Shown here piece after piece: positions 8,795 to 18,946 of a DNA stretch of 64,000 nt; position 1 is the stretch's first letter, and the number at the start of each line of letters is the position of its first letter. The stretch comes from Agrococcus beijingensis (lineage in GTDB: Bacteria; Actinomycetota; Actinomycetes; Actinomycetales; Microbacteriaceae), in assembly GCF_030758955.1 (NCBI RefSeq), contig NZ_CP132360.1, positions 263,467 through 327,466 on the forward strand, in the 5' to 3' direction. A program made the position numbers and the translations under genes. The notes beneath the pieces are model-generated. The model ran no database searches. It saw only the letters and a program-made list of their open reading frames with translations, and was not told where the DNA came from.

Positions 8795-10290
8795 TGCGCA
8801 GCCTCGACTCCCTCACCTCCTGGCACAGCGACTGGGCGGGACTCCGCGTCGCCGTGCTCGGCGTCGGCGTGACCGGCTTCGCGGCCGTCGACACGCTCGC
8901 CGAGCTGGGCGCATCCGTCACCGCCGTCGCCGAGAAGGTCGACGACGAGCGGCGCACGATCCTGGGCGTGCTCGGCGTGCCGATCGTCGACGCCCGCGCC
9001 GCCGAGGTGCCCGCGGCGATCATCGATGCCGAGCTCGTGATCGCCTCGCCCGGCCTGCGCCCCGACCACGCGTGGCTGGTCGCGGCCGCCGAGCGCGGCA
9101 TCCCGGTCTGGGGCGACATCGAGCTGGCCTGGCGCGTGCGCGACAAGGTGCGCGAAGCCTCGTGGATCCTCATCACCGGCACCAACGGCAAGACCACCAC
9201 CACGCAGCTCACCGCCCACATGCTGCGCGAGGCCGGCTACCGCGTCGCGCCGGTCGGCAACATCGGCACACCGGTGCTCGACGCGGTGCGCGACCCCGAA
9301 GGGTTCGACGCGCTGGTGGTCGAGCTCTCGAGCTTCCAGCTGCACGGGCTGCCCGTCGACGGCGCCGGCGCGCTCTGGCCGCACTCGGCCGCGTGCCTCA
9401 ACATCGACGACGACCACCTCGACTGGCACGGCGGGGCGGATGCGTACCGTGCGGCCAAGGGGAAGGTCTACGGCAACGCCCGGGTCGCCGCCGTCTACAA
9501 CGTGGAGGACCCCGCCACGATGCGCCTCGTCGAGGAGGCCGACGTGGTCGAGGGATGCCGCGCCATCGGCTTCTCGCTCGGCGTGCCCGGTCCCAGCGAC
9601 GTCGGGATCGTCGACGGCGTGCTCGTCGACCGCGCGTTCCTCGAGCAGCGCCGCGACCAGGCGCTCGAGCTCGCCGACCTCGGCGACCTCGAGCCGGCTG
9701 GCCTGCGCTCGCCCCACATGGCGCGCAACGTGCTCGCGGCCGCGGCGCTCGCGCGCGCCTTCGGTGCCGAGCCCGCCCACGTGCGCGACGCCATCCGCTC
9801 GTTCCGCCTCGACCGGCACCGCACCGAGCTGGTCGCCGAGGTCGACGGCGTGCGCTTCGTCGACGATTCCAAGGCGACCAACCCGCACGCGGCCGAGGGG
9901 TCGCTCAGCGCGTTCGACCGCGTCGTGTGGATCGTCGGCGGGCTCTTCAAGGGCGCCGACGTCGCACCGCTCGTCGAGCGGCACGCCTCGCGCCTCGTGG
10001 CGGCGATCGCGATCGGCGTCGACCGGGAGCCCGTGCGGCAGGCGTTCGCGCGACACGCGCCCGGCATCCCGCTCGTCGAGGTCGACGGGCAGGACACTGA
10101 TGCGGTGATGCGGCTGGCCGTCGAGGCGGCCGCAGCGCACGCCGTGCCGGGCGTGACGGTCCTGCTGGCACCGGCGGCGGCATCCATGGACCAGTTCACG
10201 GACTACGCGGAGCGCGGCGATCGATTCGCCGAGGCGGTGCGGGAGAGGGGGGCTCGTGGCGACCACGACGGCTCCCGCCCTGGCGACTGA
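8794..10290 (+). CDS. murD: UDP-MurNAc-L-alanine--D-glutamate ligase MurD
   Basis: Cytoplasmic ATP-dependent ligase adding D-Glu to UDP-MurNAc-L-Ala. 498 residues: N-terminal nucleotide-like fold with VLGVGVTGFAA, P-loop ITGTNGKTTTTQLTAH near residue 128, LSSFQLHG, LNIDDDHLDWHGG, and VDDSKATNPHAA in the C-terminal domain. The ATG overlaps the mraY stop by one base. Its last 35 bases overlap the start of ftsW in another frame. Confidence 0.95.
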   Translation: MRSLDSLTSWHSDWAGLRVAVLGVGVTGFAAVDTLAELGASVTAVAEKVDDERRTILGVLGVPIVDARAAEVPAAIIDAELVIASPGLRPDHAWLVAAAERGIPVWGDIELAWRVRDKVREASWILITGTNGKTTTTQLTAHMLREAGYRVAPVGNIGTPVLDAVRDPEGFDALVVELSSFQLHGLPVDGAGALWPHSAACLNIDDDHLDWHGGADAYRAAKGKVYGNARVAAVYNVEDPATMRLVEEADVVEGCRAIGFSLGVPGPSDVGIVDGVLVDRAFLEQRRDQALELADLGDLEPAGLRSPHMARNVLAAAALARAFGAEPAHVRDAIRSFRLDRHRTELVAEVDGVRFVDDSKATNPHAAEGSLSAFDRVVWIVGGLFKGADVAPLVERHASRLVAAIAIGVDREPVRQAFARHAPGIPLVEVDGQDTDAVMRLAVEAAAAHAVPGVTVLLAPAAASMDQFTDYAERGDRFAEAVRERGARGDHDGSRPGD

Positions 10291-11488
10291 CACCAGCCGC
10301 GTCGAGCGGATGGGCAGGCGCGCCCTGGTGCGCGTGCGTTCGGTGTTCGGCGCGCCCACGCTCAACGCGGCGCTGCTCATGGGCACCACGCTCTTCCTGG
10401 TGGCGTTCGGGCTGATCATGGTGCTCTCCTCCTCGTCGGTCGAGAGCTTCGTCGCCAACGACTCCTTCTTCACCGACTTCGCCAAGCAGGGCGCGTTCGC
10501 CGCGATCGGTCTCGTGCTGATGCTCTTCGCGGCGCGGATGCCCGCCACGATCTGGCAGCGGCTGGGCTGGTGGGGCATCATGCTCGGCATCGCGATGCAG
10601 GTGCTGGTGTTCACTCCGCTCGGCTTCGGAGCGAACGGCAACCGCAACTGGATCGGCGTGGGCGGCTTCTCGCTGCAGCCGTCGGAATTCGTCAAGGTCG
10701 CGCTGTGCGTCTGGCTGGCGATGATCATGACGCGCAAGCAGCGCAGGATCACCAACTTCTGGCAGGCGTGGATCCCCGCCGGGCCGATCGCCGGGCTGTC
10801 GATCGGCCTCGTGCTGCTGGGCAGCGACCTCGGCACCGTCGTGATCATGGCGATGCTGTCGTTCGGCGCGCTCTGGTTCGCGGGCGTCAAGTGGTGGCAC
10901 CTGCTGCTGCCCGCCGCAGGCGTCGCGGTGCTGGCGGTGCCGATCGTGCTCGCGAGCCCGTCGCGCGTGCGACGGGTGACGGCGTTCGTGCAGGGCTGCA
11001 CCGACGCCGACTACTACCTCGGCTGCTGGCAGCAGCTGCACGGCACCTGGGCGCTCTCCGCCGGCGGCCTGTTCGGGGTCGGGCTGGGCAACTCGCGCGC
11101 GAAGTGGTCGTGGCTGCCCGAGGCGGACAACGACTACATCTTCGCCATCATCGGCGAGGAGCTCGGGCTCCTCGGCGCCGTGGTGGTGCTCGCGCTCTTC
11201 GCGCTGCTGGGCTGGACGATGCTGCGGATCGTGCGCCAGGCTGAGCACCAGATGACGCGCGTCGTCACCGGCGCCGCGACGGTGTGGCTCGTCGGCCAGG
11301 CGATCGTGAACATCGCCGTGGTGCTGGGCCTCCTGCCGGTGCTGGGCGTGCCGCTGCCGTTCATCTCCTCCGGCGGATCGCAGCTCATCGCGGCGCTGCT
11401 GGTGGTGGGCATCGTGCTCTCGCTCGAGCGCGTCGACAACCCCGCGGCACGGGGCGAGCTGCCCGCGCCCGCAGCGGCGGGGAGCTGA
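10256..11488 (+). CDS. ftsW: Septal peptidoglycan glycosyltransferase FtsW (SEDS family)
   Basis: SEDS-family membrane enzyme that polymerises lipid II at the septum with FtsI. 410 residues, about ten membrane helices. Recognisable blocks: VLSSSSVES after helix 1, [21 protein letters not shown], the large extracytoplasmic loop with two cysteines ([11 protein letters not shown]), [22 protein letters not shown], and the C-terminal [11 protein letters not shown]. The GTG start follows GGGAGAGGGG and lies inside the last 35 bases of murD. Confidence 0.95.
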   Translation: MATTTAPALATDTSRVERMGRRALVRVRSVFGAPTLNAALLMGTTLFLVAFGLIMVLSSSSVESFVANDSFFTDFAKQGAFAAIGLVLMLFAARMPATIWQRLGWWGIMLGIAMQVLVFTPLGFGANGNRNWIGVGGFSLQPSEFVKVALCVWLAMIMTRKQRRITNFWQAWIPAGPIAGLSIGLVLLGSDLGTVVIMAMLSFGALWFAGVKWWHLLLPAAGVAVLAVPIVLASPSRVRRVTAFVQGCTDADYYLGCWQQLHGTWALSAGGLFGVGLGNSRAKWSWLPEADNDYIFAIIGEELGLLGAVVVLALFALLGWTMLRIVRQAEHQMTRVVTGAATVWLVGQAIVNIAVVLGLLPVLGVPLPFISSGGSQLIAALLVVGIVLSLERVDNPAARGELPAPAAAGS

Positions 11489-11490
11489 CC

Positions 11491-12573
11491 GTGCGCGTGC
11501 TGCTCGCCGGCGGTGGCACCGCCGGCCACGTGAACCCCCTGCTCGCGACCGCGCAGCGGCTCGCCGAGCGCCACCCGGAGGCCGAGCTCGTGGTGCTCGG
11601 CACCCGGGAGGGCCTCGAGCGCGAGCTCGTGCCGCGCGCCGGCCTCGAGCTGGTGACGATCGAGAAGCTGCCGTTCCCGCGCCGGCCCGACGGCGCCGCG
11701 CTGCGCTTCCCGGCGCGCTGGCGCCGTGCGGTGCGGCAGGTGCGCGCGCTGCTGCGCGAGCGTCGCTTCGACGTGGTCGTCGGCTTCGGCGGCTACGCCT
11801 CGGCGCCCGCCTACCGCGCCGCCCACCTCGAGGGCGTGCCCATCGTCATCCACGAGGCGAACGCGAAGCCAGGCATGGCCAACCTGCTCGGCGCGCGCTG
11901 GAGCGACTTCGTCGGCATCTCGTACCGCTCGACCAAGCTCGAGGGCGAGCTGGTCGGCATGCCGCTGCGCGCCGCGATCACGGGGCTCGATCGCACGGCC
12001 GTCAGGGCCGAGGCGATCGCGGAGCTCGGCCTCGACGCCGATCGGCCGACGCTGCTCGTGACCGGCGGCTCGCAGGGGGCGCGCTCGATCAACCGTGCGA
12101 TCGTCGCGGCGGCCCCCGACATCGTCGCCGCCGGCTGGCAGATCGTGCACCTGAGCGGCGGCAGGCAGACCGACTTCGAGCCGGCGACCGTCGACCACTA
12201 CGTCGCGATCGAGTACCTCGACCGCATGCACCTGGCGCTCGCCGCCGCCGACCTGGTCGTCTGCCGCGCCGGCAGCCTCACGGTCTCCGAGCTCATGGCC
12301 GTGGGCCTGCCCGCGGTGTACGTGCCGCTGCCCTACGGCAACGGCGAGCAGGGGCTCAACGCGGCCGACCAGATCGCCGCCGGGGGAGCGCTGCTCGTCG
12401 CCGACGCCGACTTCACGGCAGAATGGGTGCGCGCGCGGCTGGTGCCGCTCCTGCGGGATGCGGATGCGATCGCAGCGATGGCCTCCGCGAGCGCGGGCGC
12501 CGGAGCGGTCGACGGCAGCGACCGCATGAGCGACCTCATCGAACGGGCCGCAGCCACCAGGAGGCAGTCGTGA
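11491..12573 (+). CDS. murG: Lipid II-forming N-acetylglucosaminyltransferase MurG
   Basis: Membrane-associated GT28 glycosyltransferase that adds GlcNAc to lipid I on the cytoplasmic face. 360 residues with the N-terminal [32 protein letters not shown], the UDP-binding [11 protein letters not shown], and [24 protein letters not shown] with downstream GEQGLNA. The GTG start lies 2 bases after the ftsW stop. The stop overlaps the murC start as GTGA. Confidence 0.96.
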   Translation: MRVLLAGGGTAGHVNPLLATAQRLAERHPEAELVVLGTREGLERELVPRAGLELVTIEKLPFPRRPDGAALRFPARWRRAVRQVRALLRERRFDVVVGFGGYASAPAYRAAHLEGVPIVIHEANAKPGMANLLGARWSDFVGISYRSTKLEGELVGMPLRAAITGLDRTAVRAEAIAELGLDADRPTLLVTGGSQGARSINRAIVAAAPDIVAAGWQIVHLSGGRQTDFEPATVDHYVAIEYLDRMHLALAAADLVVCRAGSLTVSELMAVGLPAVYVPLPYGNGEQGLNAADQIAAGGALLVADADFTAEWVRARLVPLLRDADAIAAMASASAGAGAVDGSDRMSDLIERAAATRRQS

Positions 12574-13985
12574 TCGAACCCGACCTCACCCAGCCGATCC
12601 CCGAAGCGATCGAGCGGGTGCACTTCATCGGCATCGGCGGCTCCGGCATGTCGGGCATCGCGCACATGATGCTCGACGCCGGCCTCGAGGTCTCGGGCTC
12701 CGACCGCTCGGGCTCCGCCACCGTCGACCGGCTCGTCGAGCGAGGGGCCAGGGTGGCCATCGGCCACGACGCGGCGAACCTCGCCGTCTCGGGCGAGCAC
12801 GGGGCGGATGCGGTGGTCGTCACGAGCGCGCTGTGGCCCGACAACCCCGAGCTGGTCGCGGCGCGCGAGCACGGCATCCCCGTGCTGCATCGCTCGCAGG
12901 CGCTCCACGTGCTGGCGCGCGGCAAGCGGGTGGTCGCCGTCGCGGGCGCCCACGGCAAGACGACCACGACCGGCATGCTCGTCGTCGGGCTCCACGGGCT
13001 CGGCATCGACGCGGGCTTCGTCAACGGCGGCATCATCGGCGGACTGGGCACCTCGAGCGGCCACGGCTCCTCCGACGTCTTCGTGCTGGAGGCCGACGAG
13101 TCCGACGGCTCCTTCCTGCTCTACGACGTCGCGGTCGCGCTGATCACGAACGTCGACACCGATCACCTCGACCACTACGGCACGCCGGAGGCCTTCGACG
13201 AGGCCTTCGCCGAGTTCGCGGACCGGGCCGGCGAGGCCGTCGTCATCTCGATCGACGACCCGGGCGCCCTGCGCGTGCGCGAGCGGATCACGCATGAGCG
13301 CGTCATCACCTTCGGCGAGGCCGAGGGCGCCGACGTGCGCATCCTCGACGTGCAGCTGGGCGAGAGCGCGCGCTGCACCGTCGAGGTCGCCGGAGAGCGC
13401 ATCGAGCTCGAGGCCGGCGTGCCCGGTCGCCACAACGCGGTGAACGCTGCAGGCGCCCTCGCGACCCTCGTCGCGCTCGGCGTCGCGCCCGCCGACGCCG
13501 CCCGCGCGCTGGCGGCCTTCCGCGGCACCGGCCGCCGCTTCGAGCTGCACGGCGAGCGCCGCGGGGTGCGCGTCTTCGACGACTATGCGCACCACCCGGC
13601 GGAGGTCGACGCGGCGCTCACCGCCGCGCGCAGCGTCATCGGCGACGGCCGCATCATCGCCATCCACCAGCCGCACCTCTACACCCGCACGCGCGACATG
13701 GCGGGGGAGTTCGCGGCCGTCTACGAGCGTGTGGCCGACCACACCGTCGTGCTCGACGTCTACGGCGCGCGCGAGGATCCGATCCCCGGCGTCACCGGCG
13801 CGCTCGTCGCCGACCGGTTCGGCGACCCGGACGACGTCGACTACCTGCCCGACTGGCAGCAGGCCGCCGAGCGCGCCGCCGCCATCGCGCGCGACGGGGA
13901 CATCATCGTGACGCTCTCCTGCGGCGACGTCTACCGCATCATCCCGCAGGTGCTCGCGGCGCTGGAGGAGGGCGGCGAGGCGTGA
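12570..13985 (+). CDS. murC: UDP-MurNAc--L-alanine ligase MurC
   Basis: Cytoplasmic ligase joining L-Ala to UDP-MurNAc, the first peptide-forming step. 471 residues: [16 protein letters not shown] near the start, P-loop [41 protein letters not shown] and the C-terminal [10 protein letters not shown] with [10 protein letters not shown]. The GTG at 12570 is well placed after AGGAGG and overlaps the murG stop by four bases. Confidence 0.96.
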   Translation: MIEPDLTQPIPEAIERVHFIGIGGSGMSGIAHMMLDAGLEVSGSDRSGSATVDRLVERGARVAIGHDAANLAVSGEHGADAVVVTSALWPDNPELVAAREHGIPVLHRSQALHVLARGKRVVAVAGAHGKTTTTGMLVVGLHGLGIDAGFVNGGIIGGLGTSSGHGSSDVFVLEADESDGSFLLYDVAVALITNVDTDHLDHYGTPEAFDEAFAEFADRAGEAVVISIDDPGALRVRERITHERVITFGEAEGADVRILDVQLGESARCTVEVAGERIELEAGVPGRHNAVNAAGALATLVALGVAPADAARALAAFRGTGRRFELHGERRGVRVFDDYAHHPAEVDAALTAARSVIGDGRIIAIHQPHLYTRTRDMAGEFAAVYERVADHTVVLDVYGAREDPIPGVTGALVADRFGDPDDVDYLPDWQQAAERAAAIARDGDIIVTLSCGDVYRIIPQVLAALEEGGEA

Positions 13986-15217
13986 GGCGACCCGACGGCT
14001 TCGAGCGGCTCGACGAGCCGGTCGGCCCAGCGCCGCGGCCGGTCGACCCAGCGTCGCGGACGGTCGACGCAGCGTCGCGGCCGGTCGACGCGCCGCAGCC
14101 CGTCGACCCAGCGTCGCAGCCGGCTGGCGAGCGCGAGGCCCGGCTGGCCGACGTGCTGGCGCTCGACGCGATCCGCCGTCGGCGCGAGGCGGCGAGCCAG
14201 CGCTCGCAGGCCGCTGCCGAGCCCGAGCCCGGGGCGCGCCGCTGGGCGCTGAGCGCCTACGAGCTCGACGAGCCGGGGTCGGACGCCGACGCGGCGGACG
14301 CATCCGCCGATCGTGCTGCGCCGGAAGGACCCGGCCCCGACCACGACGCCGCCGAGGCGGCGCTCGGCTCCGGCGGCTCGCACGCCCAGCGGGTCGACCG
14401 CGCCTGGCGCGAGGCCGAGCAGGCGCAGCGCCGGCTCGAGCGCGAGGAGGCGAAGCAGGTCAAGCGCGCAGCGCGGCAGGCTCGACGGGCGCGCCTGCGC
14501 CGCGAGCGGGCCGAGATGCGCCGCTTCACCGCGGCGCGGCGACGCCAGCTGCGGATCGCGGGAGCGACCGTCGGCGGGCTCGCGCTGGTGCTGGCCCTGC
14601 TCGTCGGGCTCGTCTGGTCGCCGCTCATGTCGGTGCGCGACGTGCGGGTCGAGGGCGCGGAGCGGCTCGACCCGGTGGTGGTGCAGCAGGCGCTCGCCGA
14701 CGCGGTGGGGGAGCCCATCGCCACCGTCACCGAGGAGGGCGTCGCGGCGAGGCTGCAGACGATCCCGCAGATCGAGTCGTTCCGCCTCGACGTGGTGCCG
14801 CCGTCGACCGTGATCGTGCGCATCGTCGAGCGCGTGCCTGCGGCCATCATCCCCGGCCCGTCCGGGGAGACGGTGATCGATGCCGCCGGCGTGGTGCTCG
14901 GGGCTGTCGACGAGAGCGCTGCGGCACTGCCGCGGCTCGACGGCGTCGAGGTGGGCAGCGAGGCATTCGAGGCGGTCGCGGCCGTGCTGGTGGCCGCGCC
15001 CGCGAGCGTGCTCGAGGCGACGGTGTCGATCGCGGCGCCCACGCCCTCCGAGATCCGGCTGTCGCTGCGCAGCGGCCAGACCGTGGTGTGGGGCGGCGCC
15101 GACGAGAGCGAGCTGAAGGCCGCGGTGGTGGCCGCGCTGCTCGAGACGCAGGACCCCGCCGCCGCACGCGTCCTCGACGTCCGTGCGCCGCAGCATCCGG
15201 TCGTCACCGGCGGCTGA
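13982..15217 (+). CDS. ftsQ: Cell division protein FtsQ (POTRA domain)
   Basis: Bitopic divisome protein bridging early and late division proteins. The 411 residues contain an unusually long cytoplasmic part: a repeated Pro-Val-Asp segment ([20 protein letters not shown], about residues 13-45, 21-bp DNA periodicity at 14018-14130), then a basic Arg/Glu-rich helix, a membrane helix near 195-217, and the POTRA domain starting [14 protein letters not shown]. The beta-rich FtsQ region follows to the C-terminus. GTG start overlaps the murC stop as GTGA. It is the last gene of the tightly overlapped block; 161 bases separate it from ftsZ. Confidence 0.9.
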   Translation: MRRPDGFERLDEPVGPAPRPVDPASRTVDAASRPVDAPQPVDPASQPAGEREARLADVLALDAIRRRREAASQRSQAAAEPEPGARRWALSAYELDEPGSDADAADASADRAAPEGPGPDHDAAEAALGSGGSHAQRVDRAWREAEQAQRRLEREEAKQVKRAARQARRARLRRERAEMRRFTAARRRQLRIAGATVGGLALVLALLVGLVWSPLMSVRDVRVEGAERLDPVVVQQALADAVGEPIATVTEEGVAARLQTIPQIESFRLDVVPPSTVIVRIVERVPAAIIPGPSGETVIDAAGVVLGAVDESAAALPRLDGVEVGSEAFEAVAAVLVAAPASVLEATVSIAAPTPSEIRLSLRSGQTVVWGGADESELKAAVVAALLETQDPAAARVLDVRAPQHPVVTGG

Positions 15218-15335
15218 AGAAGCTGACGATTCATTTTCTTGTCGGATCTGTCGCCGACACACCGAGTCGCTCCCGGCCCGCGTGCCCCGCCGCCCGTAGC
15301 GTCGTCCTCGTCAGCATGAAGTGAGGAATTCTCTA

Positions 15336-15359
15336 AACTTCAACTAGAGGTTGAGAGTT
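15336..15359 (+). promoter_or_regulatory. Inverted repeat in the ftsZ upstream region
   Basis: The left arm AACTTCAAC (15336-15344) and right arm GTTGAGAGTT (15350-15359) form an inverted repeat with one unpaired base around TAGAG. The stretch 15325-15360 is clearly AT-richer than its surroundings and ends 19 bases before the ftsZ start. It may be a regulator site or part of the ftsZ promoter; the binding factor is unknown. The remainder of the gap (15218-15324) shows only a weak GTCGG/CCGAC hairpin at 15241-15258. Confidence 0.6.
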
Positions 15360-15378
15360 CGATCGAGGGGCCGGAACC

Positions 15379-16542
15379 GTGACTTCCAACAACAACTACC
15401 TCGCCGTCATCAAGGTGGTCGGCGTAGGCGGCGGTGGCGTGAACGCCGTCAACCGCATGATCGATCTCGGCCTGCGAGGGGTCGAGTTCATCGCCATCAA
15501 CACCGATGCGCAGGCGCTGCTGCTCAGCGACGCCGACGTCAAGCTCGACGTCGGCCGCGAGCTCACCAAGGGTCTCGGCGCAGGTGCCGACCCCGAGGTC
15601 GGCCGCCGCGCAGCAGAGGACCACGCGGAGGAGATCGAGGAGGCGCTCGCCGGCGCCGACATGGTCTTCGTCACCGCGGGCGAGGGCGGCGGCACCGGCA
15701 CCGGTGGCGCTCCCGTCGTGGCCCGCATCGCGAAGAGCCTCGGCGCTCTGACCGTCGGCGTCGTGACCAAGCCGTTCTCGTTCGAGGGCCGTCGCCGTCA
15801 GGCGCAGGCCGAGGCGGGCGTCGAGGCGCTCAAGAACGAGGTCGACACGCTCATCGTGGTGCCGAACGACCGACTGCTCGAGATCAGCGACATGGGCATC
15901 TCCATGGTCGAGGCGTTCGAGACGGCCGACCAGGTGCTGCTCGCCGGCGTGCAGGGCATCACCGACCTCATCACCACCCCCGGCCTCATCAACGTCGACT
16001 TCGCCGACGTGAAGAGCGTCATGCAGGGCGCCGGCAGTGCGCTGATGGGCATCGGCTCGTCGCGCGGCGCCGACCGCGCCATCAAGGCCGCCGAGCTCGC
16101 CGTCGCCAGCCCGCTGCTCGAGGCCAAGATCGACGGTGCGCACGGCGTGCTGCTGTCGATCCAGGCGGGCAGCAACCTCGGCATCCACGAGACCTACGAC
16201 GCCGCCAAGCTCGTGCAGGAGGCGGTGCACCCGGAGGCGAACATCATCTTCGGCACCGTGATCGACGACACCCTCGGCGACGAGGTGCGCGTCACCGTCA
16301 TCGCCGCCGGCTTCGACGGCGCCGGCCCGGTGGCCAAGGAGGACGACTCCGTCATCCGCACCGCCGCCCGCACCGAGATGGGCCTGCGCCCCACGAGCGC
16401 GAGCGCCGCGGCGCCCGAGCCCGAGGTCGAGCGCCGCTCGGTGCCCGCACCGCCCGTCGCCGACCACCTCACCGGACCGGTGCAGCCGCTGACCCAGGTC
16501 GACGAGGAGGAGGACGAGTTCCTCCCCGACTTCCTGCGCTGA
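15379..16542 (+). CDS. ftsZ: Cell division GTPase FtsZ
   Basis: Tubulin-like GTPase that forms the Z ring. 387 residues: [14 protein letters not shown] near the start, NTDAQAL, the tubulin signature [23 protein letters not shown], the catalytic T7 region NVDFADVK, and the C-terminal domain ending at about residue 315. A short acidic linker leads to the terminal DEFLPDFLR, the conserved peptide that binds SepF and FtsW in actinobacteria. GTG start after GAGGGGCCGG. Probably transcribed both from upstream dcw promoters and from the AT-rich region just before it. Confidence 0.98.
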   Translation: MTSNNNYLAVIKVVGVGGGGVNAVNRMIDLGLRGVEFIAINTDAQALLLSDADVKLDVGRELTKGLGAGADPEVGRRAAEDHAEEIEEALAGADMVFVTAGEGGGTGTGGAPVVARIAKSLGALTVGVVTKPFSFEGRRRQAQAEAGVEALKNEVDTLIVVPNDRLLEISDMGISMVEAFETADQVLLAGVQGITDLITTPGLINVDFADVKSVMQGAGSALMGIGSSRGADRAIKAAELAVASPLLEAKIDGAHGVLLSIQAGSNLGIHETYDAAKLVQEAVHPEANIIFGTVIDDTLGDEVRVTVIAAGFDGAGPVAKEDDSVIRTAARTEMGLRPTSASAAAPEPEVERRSVPAPPVADHLTGPVQPLTQVDEEEDEFLPDFLR

Positions 16543-16558
16543 CACCGGCGCACGGATC

Positions 16559-17233
16559 GTGACCGAAGCCCCCGCCGCGCGCCTGGCCGCGTTCCTCGAG
16601 CAGCTCGAGGACGCGCGCCGGGCGCGCGACGTCACCGTCGTCGTGGTGACCAAGTTCCACCCGGTCGAGCTCGTGCGCGAGCTGGCTGCCGCAGGGCACC
16701 GCCACTTCGGCGAGAACCGCCATCCCGAGGCGCGCGACAAGGCTGAGGCGACGACCGACCTGGGGCTCGTGTGGCACTTCGTCGGGCAGCTGCAGCGCAA
16801 GAAGGCGCGGCAGGTCGCGCGCTATGCCGATGTGCTGCACTCCATCGACGCGATCGAGCTGGTCGAAGCGCTGGAGGGCGGCGAGCCCGGCGACGAGCGG
16901 CCGGTGCGCGACGCGCTGGTGCAGGTCAACCTCACCGACGACCCGGCCCGCGGGGGCGTCGAGCCGACCGGCCTCGAGGCGCTCGCCGAGCGGGTGGCGG
17001 CCTCCGAAGCGCTGCGCCTCCGGGGCGTGATGGCCGTCGCACCGCTGGGCGAGGAGCCCGGCCGCGCGTTCGAGCGGCTCGCGACGTACGCCGAGCGCGT
17101 GCGGCGACTCGACGCATCCGCCGACTGGATCTCGGCCGGCATGAGCGCCGATTGGCGTGAAGCGCTGGAGCACGGCGCGACACACCTCAGGATCGGCACG
17201 GCAATCACGGGAAACCGTGCGGTCGGCGGATAG
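16559..17233 (+). CDS. YggS-family pyridoxal phosphate homeostasis protein
   Basis: PLP-binding single-domain protein of the YggS/PLPBP family, implicated in PLP and amino acid homeostasis rather than catalysis. 224 residues; the PLP lysine lies in VVVTKFHPVE near residue 31, followed by GENR, WHFVGQLQRKKA, SIDAIELVEAL, LRGVMAVAP and the phosphate-binding SAGMSADWREALEHGATHLRIGT region. The FGENR block continues HPEARDKA rather than the common VQE. GTG start 16 bases after ftsZ; such a gene between ftsZ and sepF is standard in Gram-positive bacteria. Confidence 0.9.
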   Translation: MTEAPAARLAAFLEQLEDARRARDVTVVVVTKFHPVELVRELAAAGHRHFGENRHPEARDKAEATTDLGLVWHFVGQLQRKKARQVARYADVLHSIDAIELVEALEGGEPGDERPVRDALVQVNLTDDPARGGVEPTGLEALAERVAASEALRLRGVMAVAPLGEEPGRAFERLATYAERVRRLDASADWISAGMSADWREALEHGATHLRIGTAITGNRAVGG

Positions 17234-17260
17234 CGTGAACGCAGCCAGGAGGAGGATCCC

Positions 17261-17728
17261 ATGAGCAACGCATTGAAGAAGGCGGCCATCTATTTCGGCT
17301 TCGCCGAAGAGGACGAGCTGACCCAGGAGGTCCGCCCCGTCGAGCGGGCCGAGGAGCAGGACCGCGCCCCGCAGCCGCGGGAGCGCGTCATCGAGGAGCC
17401 GCGCCGCGCCCCGGTCACGAAGCTCCGCGCCAGCCAGAAGGTCAACGACATGAGCGAGATCCTCACGGTGCACCCGCGCCAGTACAAGGATGCCAAGTCG
17501 ATCGCCGAGGCGTTCCGCGACGGCACGCCGGTGATCATCAACCTGTCGCAGATGACCGACGGCGACGCACGCCGCCTGATCGACTTCTCGGCCGGCCTCA
17601 CGCAGGGCCTCGAGGGTCGCATCGAGCGCGTCACCACGAAGGTCTACCTGCTGACCCCCGAGCACATCGCCGTCTCGGGCGCCCGCGCCGCCGACGAGGA
17701 CGCGGACTCGGCCGTCTTCGCGCACTGA
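17261..17728 (+). CDS. sepF: Cell division protein SepF
   Basis: Cytoplasmic Z-ring anchor that binds the FtsZ C-terminus and the membrane. 155 residues: an N-terminal amphipathic membrane-binding helix (MSNALKKAAIYFGF), a charged linker, and the C-terminal SepF domain with LTVHPRQYKDAKSIAEAF, VIINLSQM and RLIDFSAGLTQGLEG. A strong AGGAGG lies before the ATG. It takes the place of FtsA/ZipA, as expected in actinobacteria. Confidence 0.96.
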   Translation: MSNALKKAAIYFGFAEEDELTQEVRPVERAEEQDRAPQPRERVIEEPRRAPVTKLRASQKVNDMSEILTVHPRQYKDAKSIAEAFRDGTPVIINLSQMTDGDARRLIDFSAGLTQGLEGRIERVTTKVYLLTPEHIAVSGARAADEDADSAVFAH

Positions 17729-17760
17729 CGCGTCGCTGAACCCGAGTCTCCGAACCTCCA

Positions 17761-18069
17761 GTGCCGATCGTCTCGATCCTCGCCTGGATCCTCCACACCG
17801 CAGCGCTGGTCTCGTTCTACATCCTCTGGTCGCGGATCATCCTCGACTTCGTGCGGCAGCTGCGGCGCGACTGGAAGCCCTCGGGCTTCTGGCTCGTGCT
17901 GTCGGTGTGGATCCTCCGGCTCACCGACCCTCCGCTGCGCTTCGTGCGCCGCTTCGTCAAGCCGGTGCGCATCGGCGGCGCGATGCTCGACCTGGCGATG
18001 ATCGTGCTGCTGCTGGCGCTGCTGCTGCTCATGACGATCATCGGTCCGTTCCGCATGCTCCCGGCATGA
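17761..18069 (+). CDS. YggT-family membrane protein
   Basis: 102 residues with hydrophobic segments at about 5-26 and 76-97 separated by an amphipathic stretch containing RLTDPPLRFVRRFVKP, the YggT signature. Family members sit between sepF and divIVA in many Gram-positive bacteria and are linked to envelope or osmotic functions; the biochemical role is unknown. The GTG start has no clear ribosome site and lies 32 bases after sepF, suggesting co-transcription with it. Confidence 0.88.
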   Translation: MPIVSILAWILHTAALVSFYILWSRIILDFVRQLRRDWKPSGFWLVLSVWILRLTDPPLRFVRRFVKPVRIGGAMLDLAMIVLLLALLLLMTIIGPFRMLPA

Positions 18070-18092
18070 GCGCCGAGAGCGTGGGCGGCGGC

Positions 18093-18127
18093 TAGGATCG
18101 AGTGCACGCCGCCCTGACGGGTACAGT
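18093..18127 (+). promoter_or_regulatory. Two possible -10 boxes before divIVA
   Basis: TAGGAT (18093-18098) and TACAGT (18122-18127) fit the actinobacterial TAnnnT -10 pattern. Neither has a clear -35 hexamer. A promoter here would let the abundant DivIVA be expressed apart from the long dcw transcript. Confidence 0.5.
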
Positions 18128-18179
18128 GAATCTGCGTTGCGCGCCCGCCCGGGTGCGCAGCCGATGAGAAAGGCAAGCC

Positions 18180-18938
18180 ATGGCACTGACTCCTGACGAC
18201 GTCGTCCACAAGCGCTTCGAGACGACGCGCTTCCGCGACGGCTACGACCAGGACGAGGTCGATGACTTCCTCGACGAGGTCGTCACGGAGCTCCGTCGTC
18301 TCACCGAGGAGAACGACACCCTCCGCGCTGAGAACGAGCAGCTCAAGCAGGGCGGCGCTGTCGCCGCCCCGGTCGAGCGCGCGGAGTCCGAGCGCCCAGT
18401 GGCCGAGGCTCCCGTGATCGACACCGCCGAGCTCGACGCCCTGCGCGCCGAGAACGAGCAGCTGAAGACGCAGCTCGCCGAGCGCGAGGCCGCTGCGGTC
18501 GCCGAAGCCCCCGCGGCAGAGCCGGTGCAGCAGCCCGAGGCCGCCGAGGCGCCCGCAGAGGTCGTCACCGCCGCTCCCCAGGAGGCGGCCGCGCCGGCCG
18601 TCGCGAACGCCGATGGCCTGCTCGCGCTCGCCCAGCGCGTGCACGACGAGCACGTCGCCGCCGGTGAGCGCCGCCGCGACGAGCTCATCGCCGAGGCCGA
18701 GCAGACCGCCCAGCAGATCGAGGACGACGCGCAGCTGCGCAAGGAGACCCTCGCGCAGGAGTTCGAGGCGCAGAAGGCCAAGCTCGACGAGCAGAAGACC
18801 GGCCTCGAGCAGAAGATCGACGAGCTGAAGAGCTTCGAGCGCGACTACCGCCTCAAGCTCCGCGGCTACATCGAGAGCCAGCTCCGCGACCTCGACCGCT
18901 CGTCCTCGCTCGCCTTCGGCGGCCAGGGCGGCAGCTGA
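18180..18938 (+). CDS. divIVA: Polar growth and septum protein DivIVA (Wag31)
   Basis: Curvature-sensing coiled-coil protein that organises polar growth and the septum. 252 residues. The N-terminal membrane-binding domain starts [19 protein letters not shown] and continues [15 protein letters not shown] first coiled coil follows, then an Ala/Pro/Glu-rich linker (about 60-135) that contains two copies of LRAENEQLK, then a second long coiled coil with repeated Gln/Glu/Lys heptads to about residue 225. The tail ends in Gly/Ser. AGAAAGG precedes the ATG. Confidence 0.96.
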   Translation: MALTPDDVVHKRFETTRFRDGYDQDEVDDFLDEVVTELRRLTEENDTLRAENEQLKQGGAVAAPVERAESERPVAEAPVIDTAELDALRAENEQLKTQLAEREAAAVAEAPAAEPVQQPEAAEAPAEVVTAAPQEAAAPAVANADGLLALAQRVHDEHVAAGERRRDELIAEAEQTAQQIEDDAQLRKETLAQEFEAQKAKLDEQKTGLEQKIDELKSFERDYRLKLRGYIESQLRDLDRSSSLAFGGQGGS

Positions 18939-18946
18939 GCCGCGAG

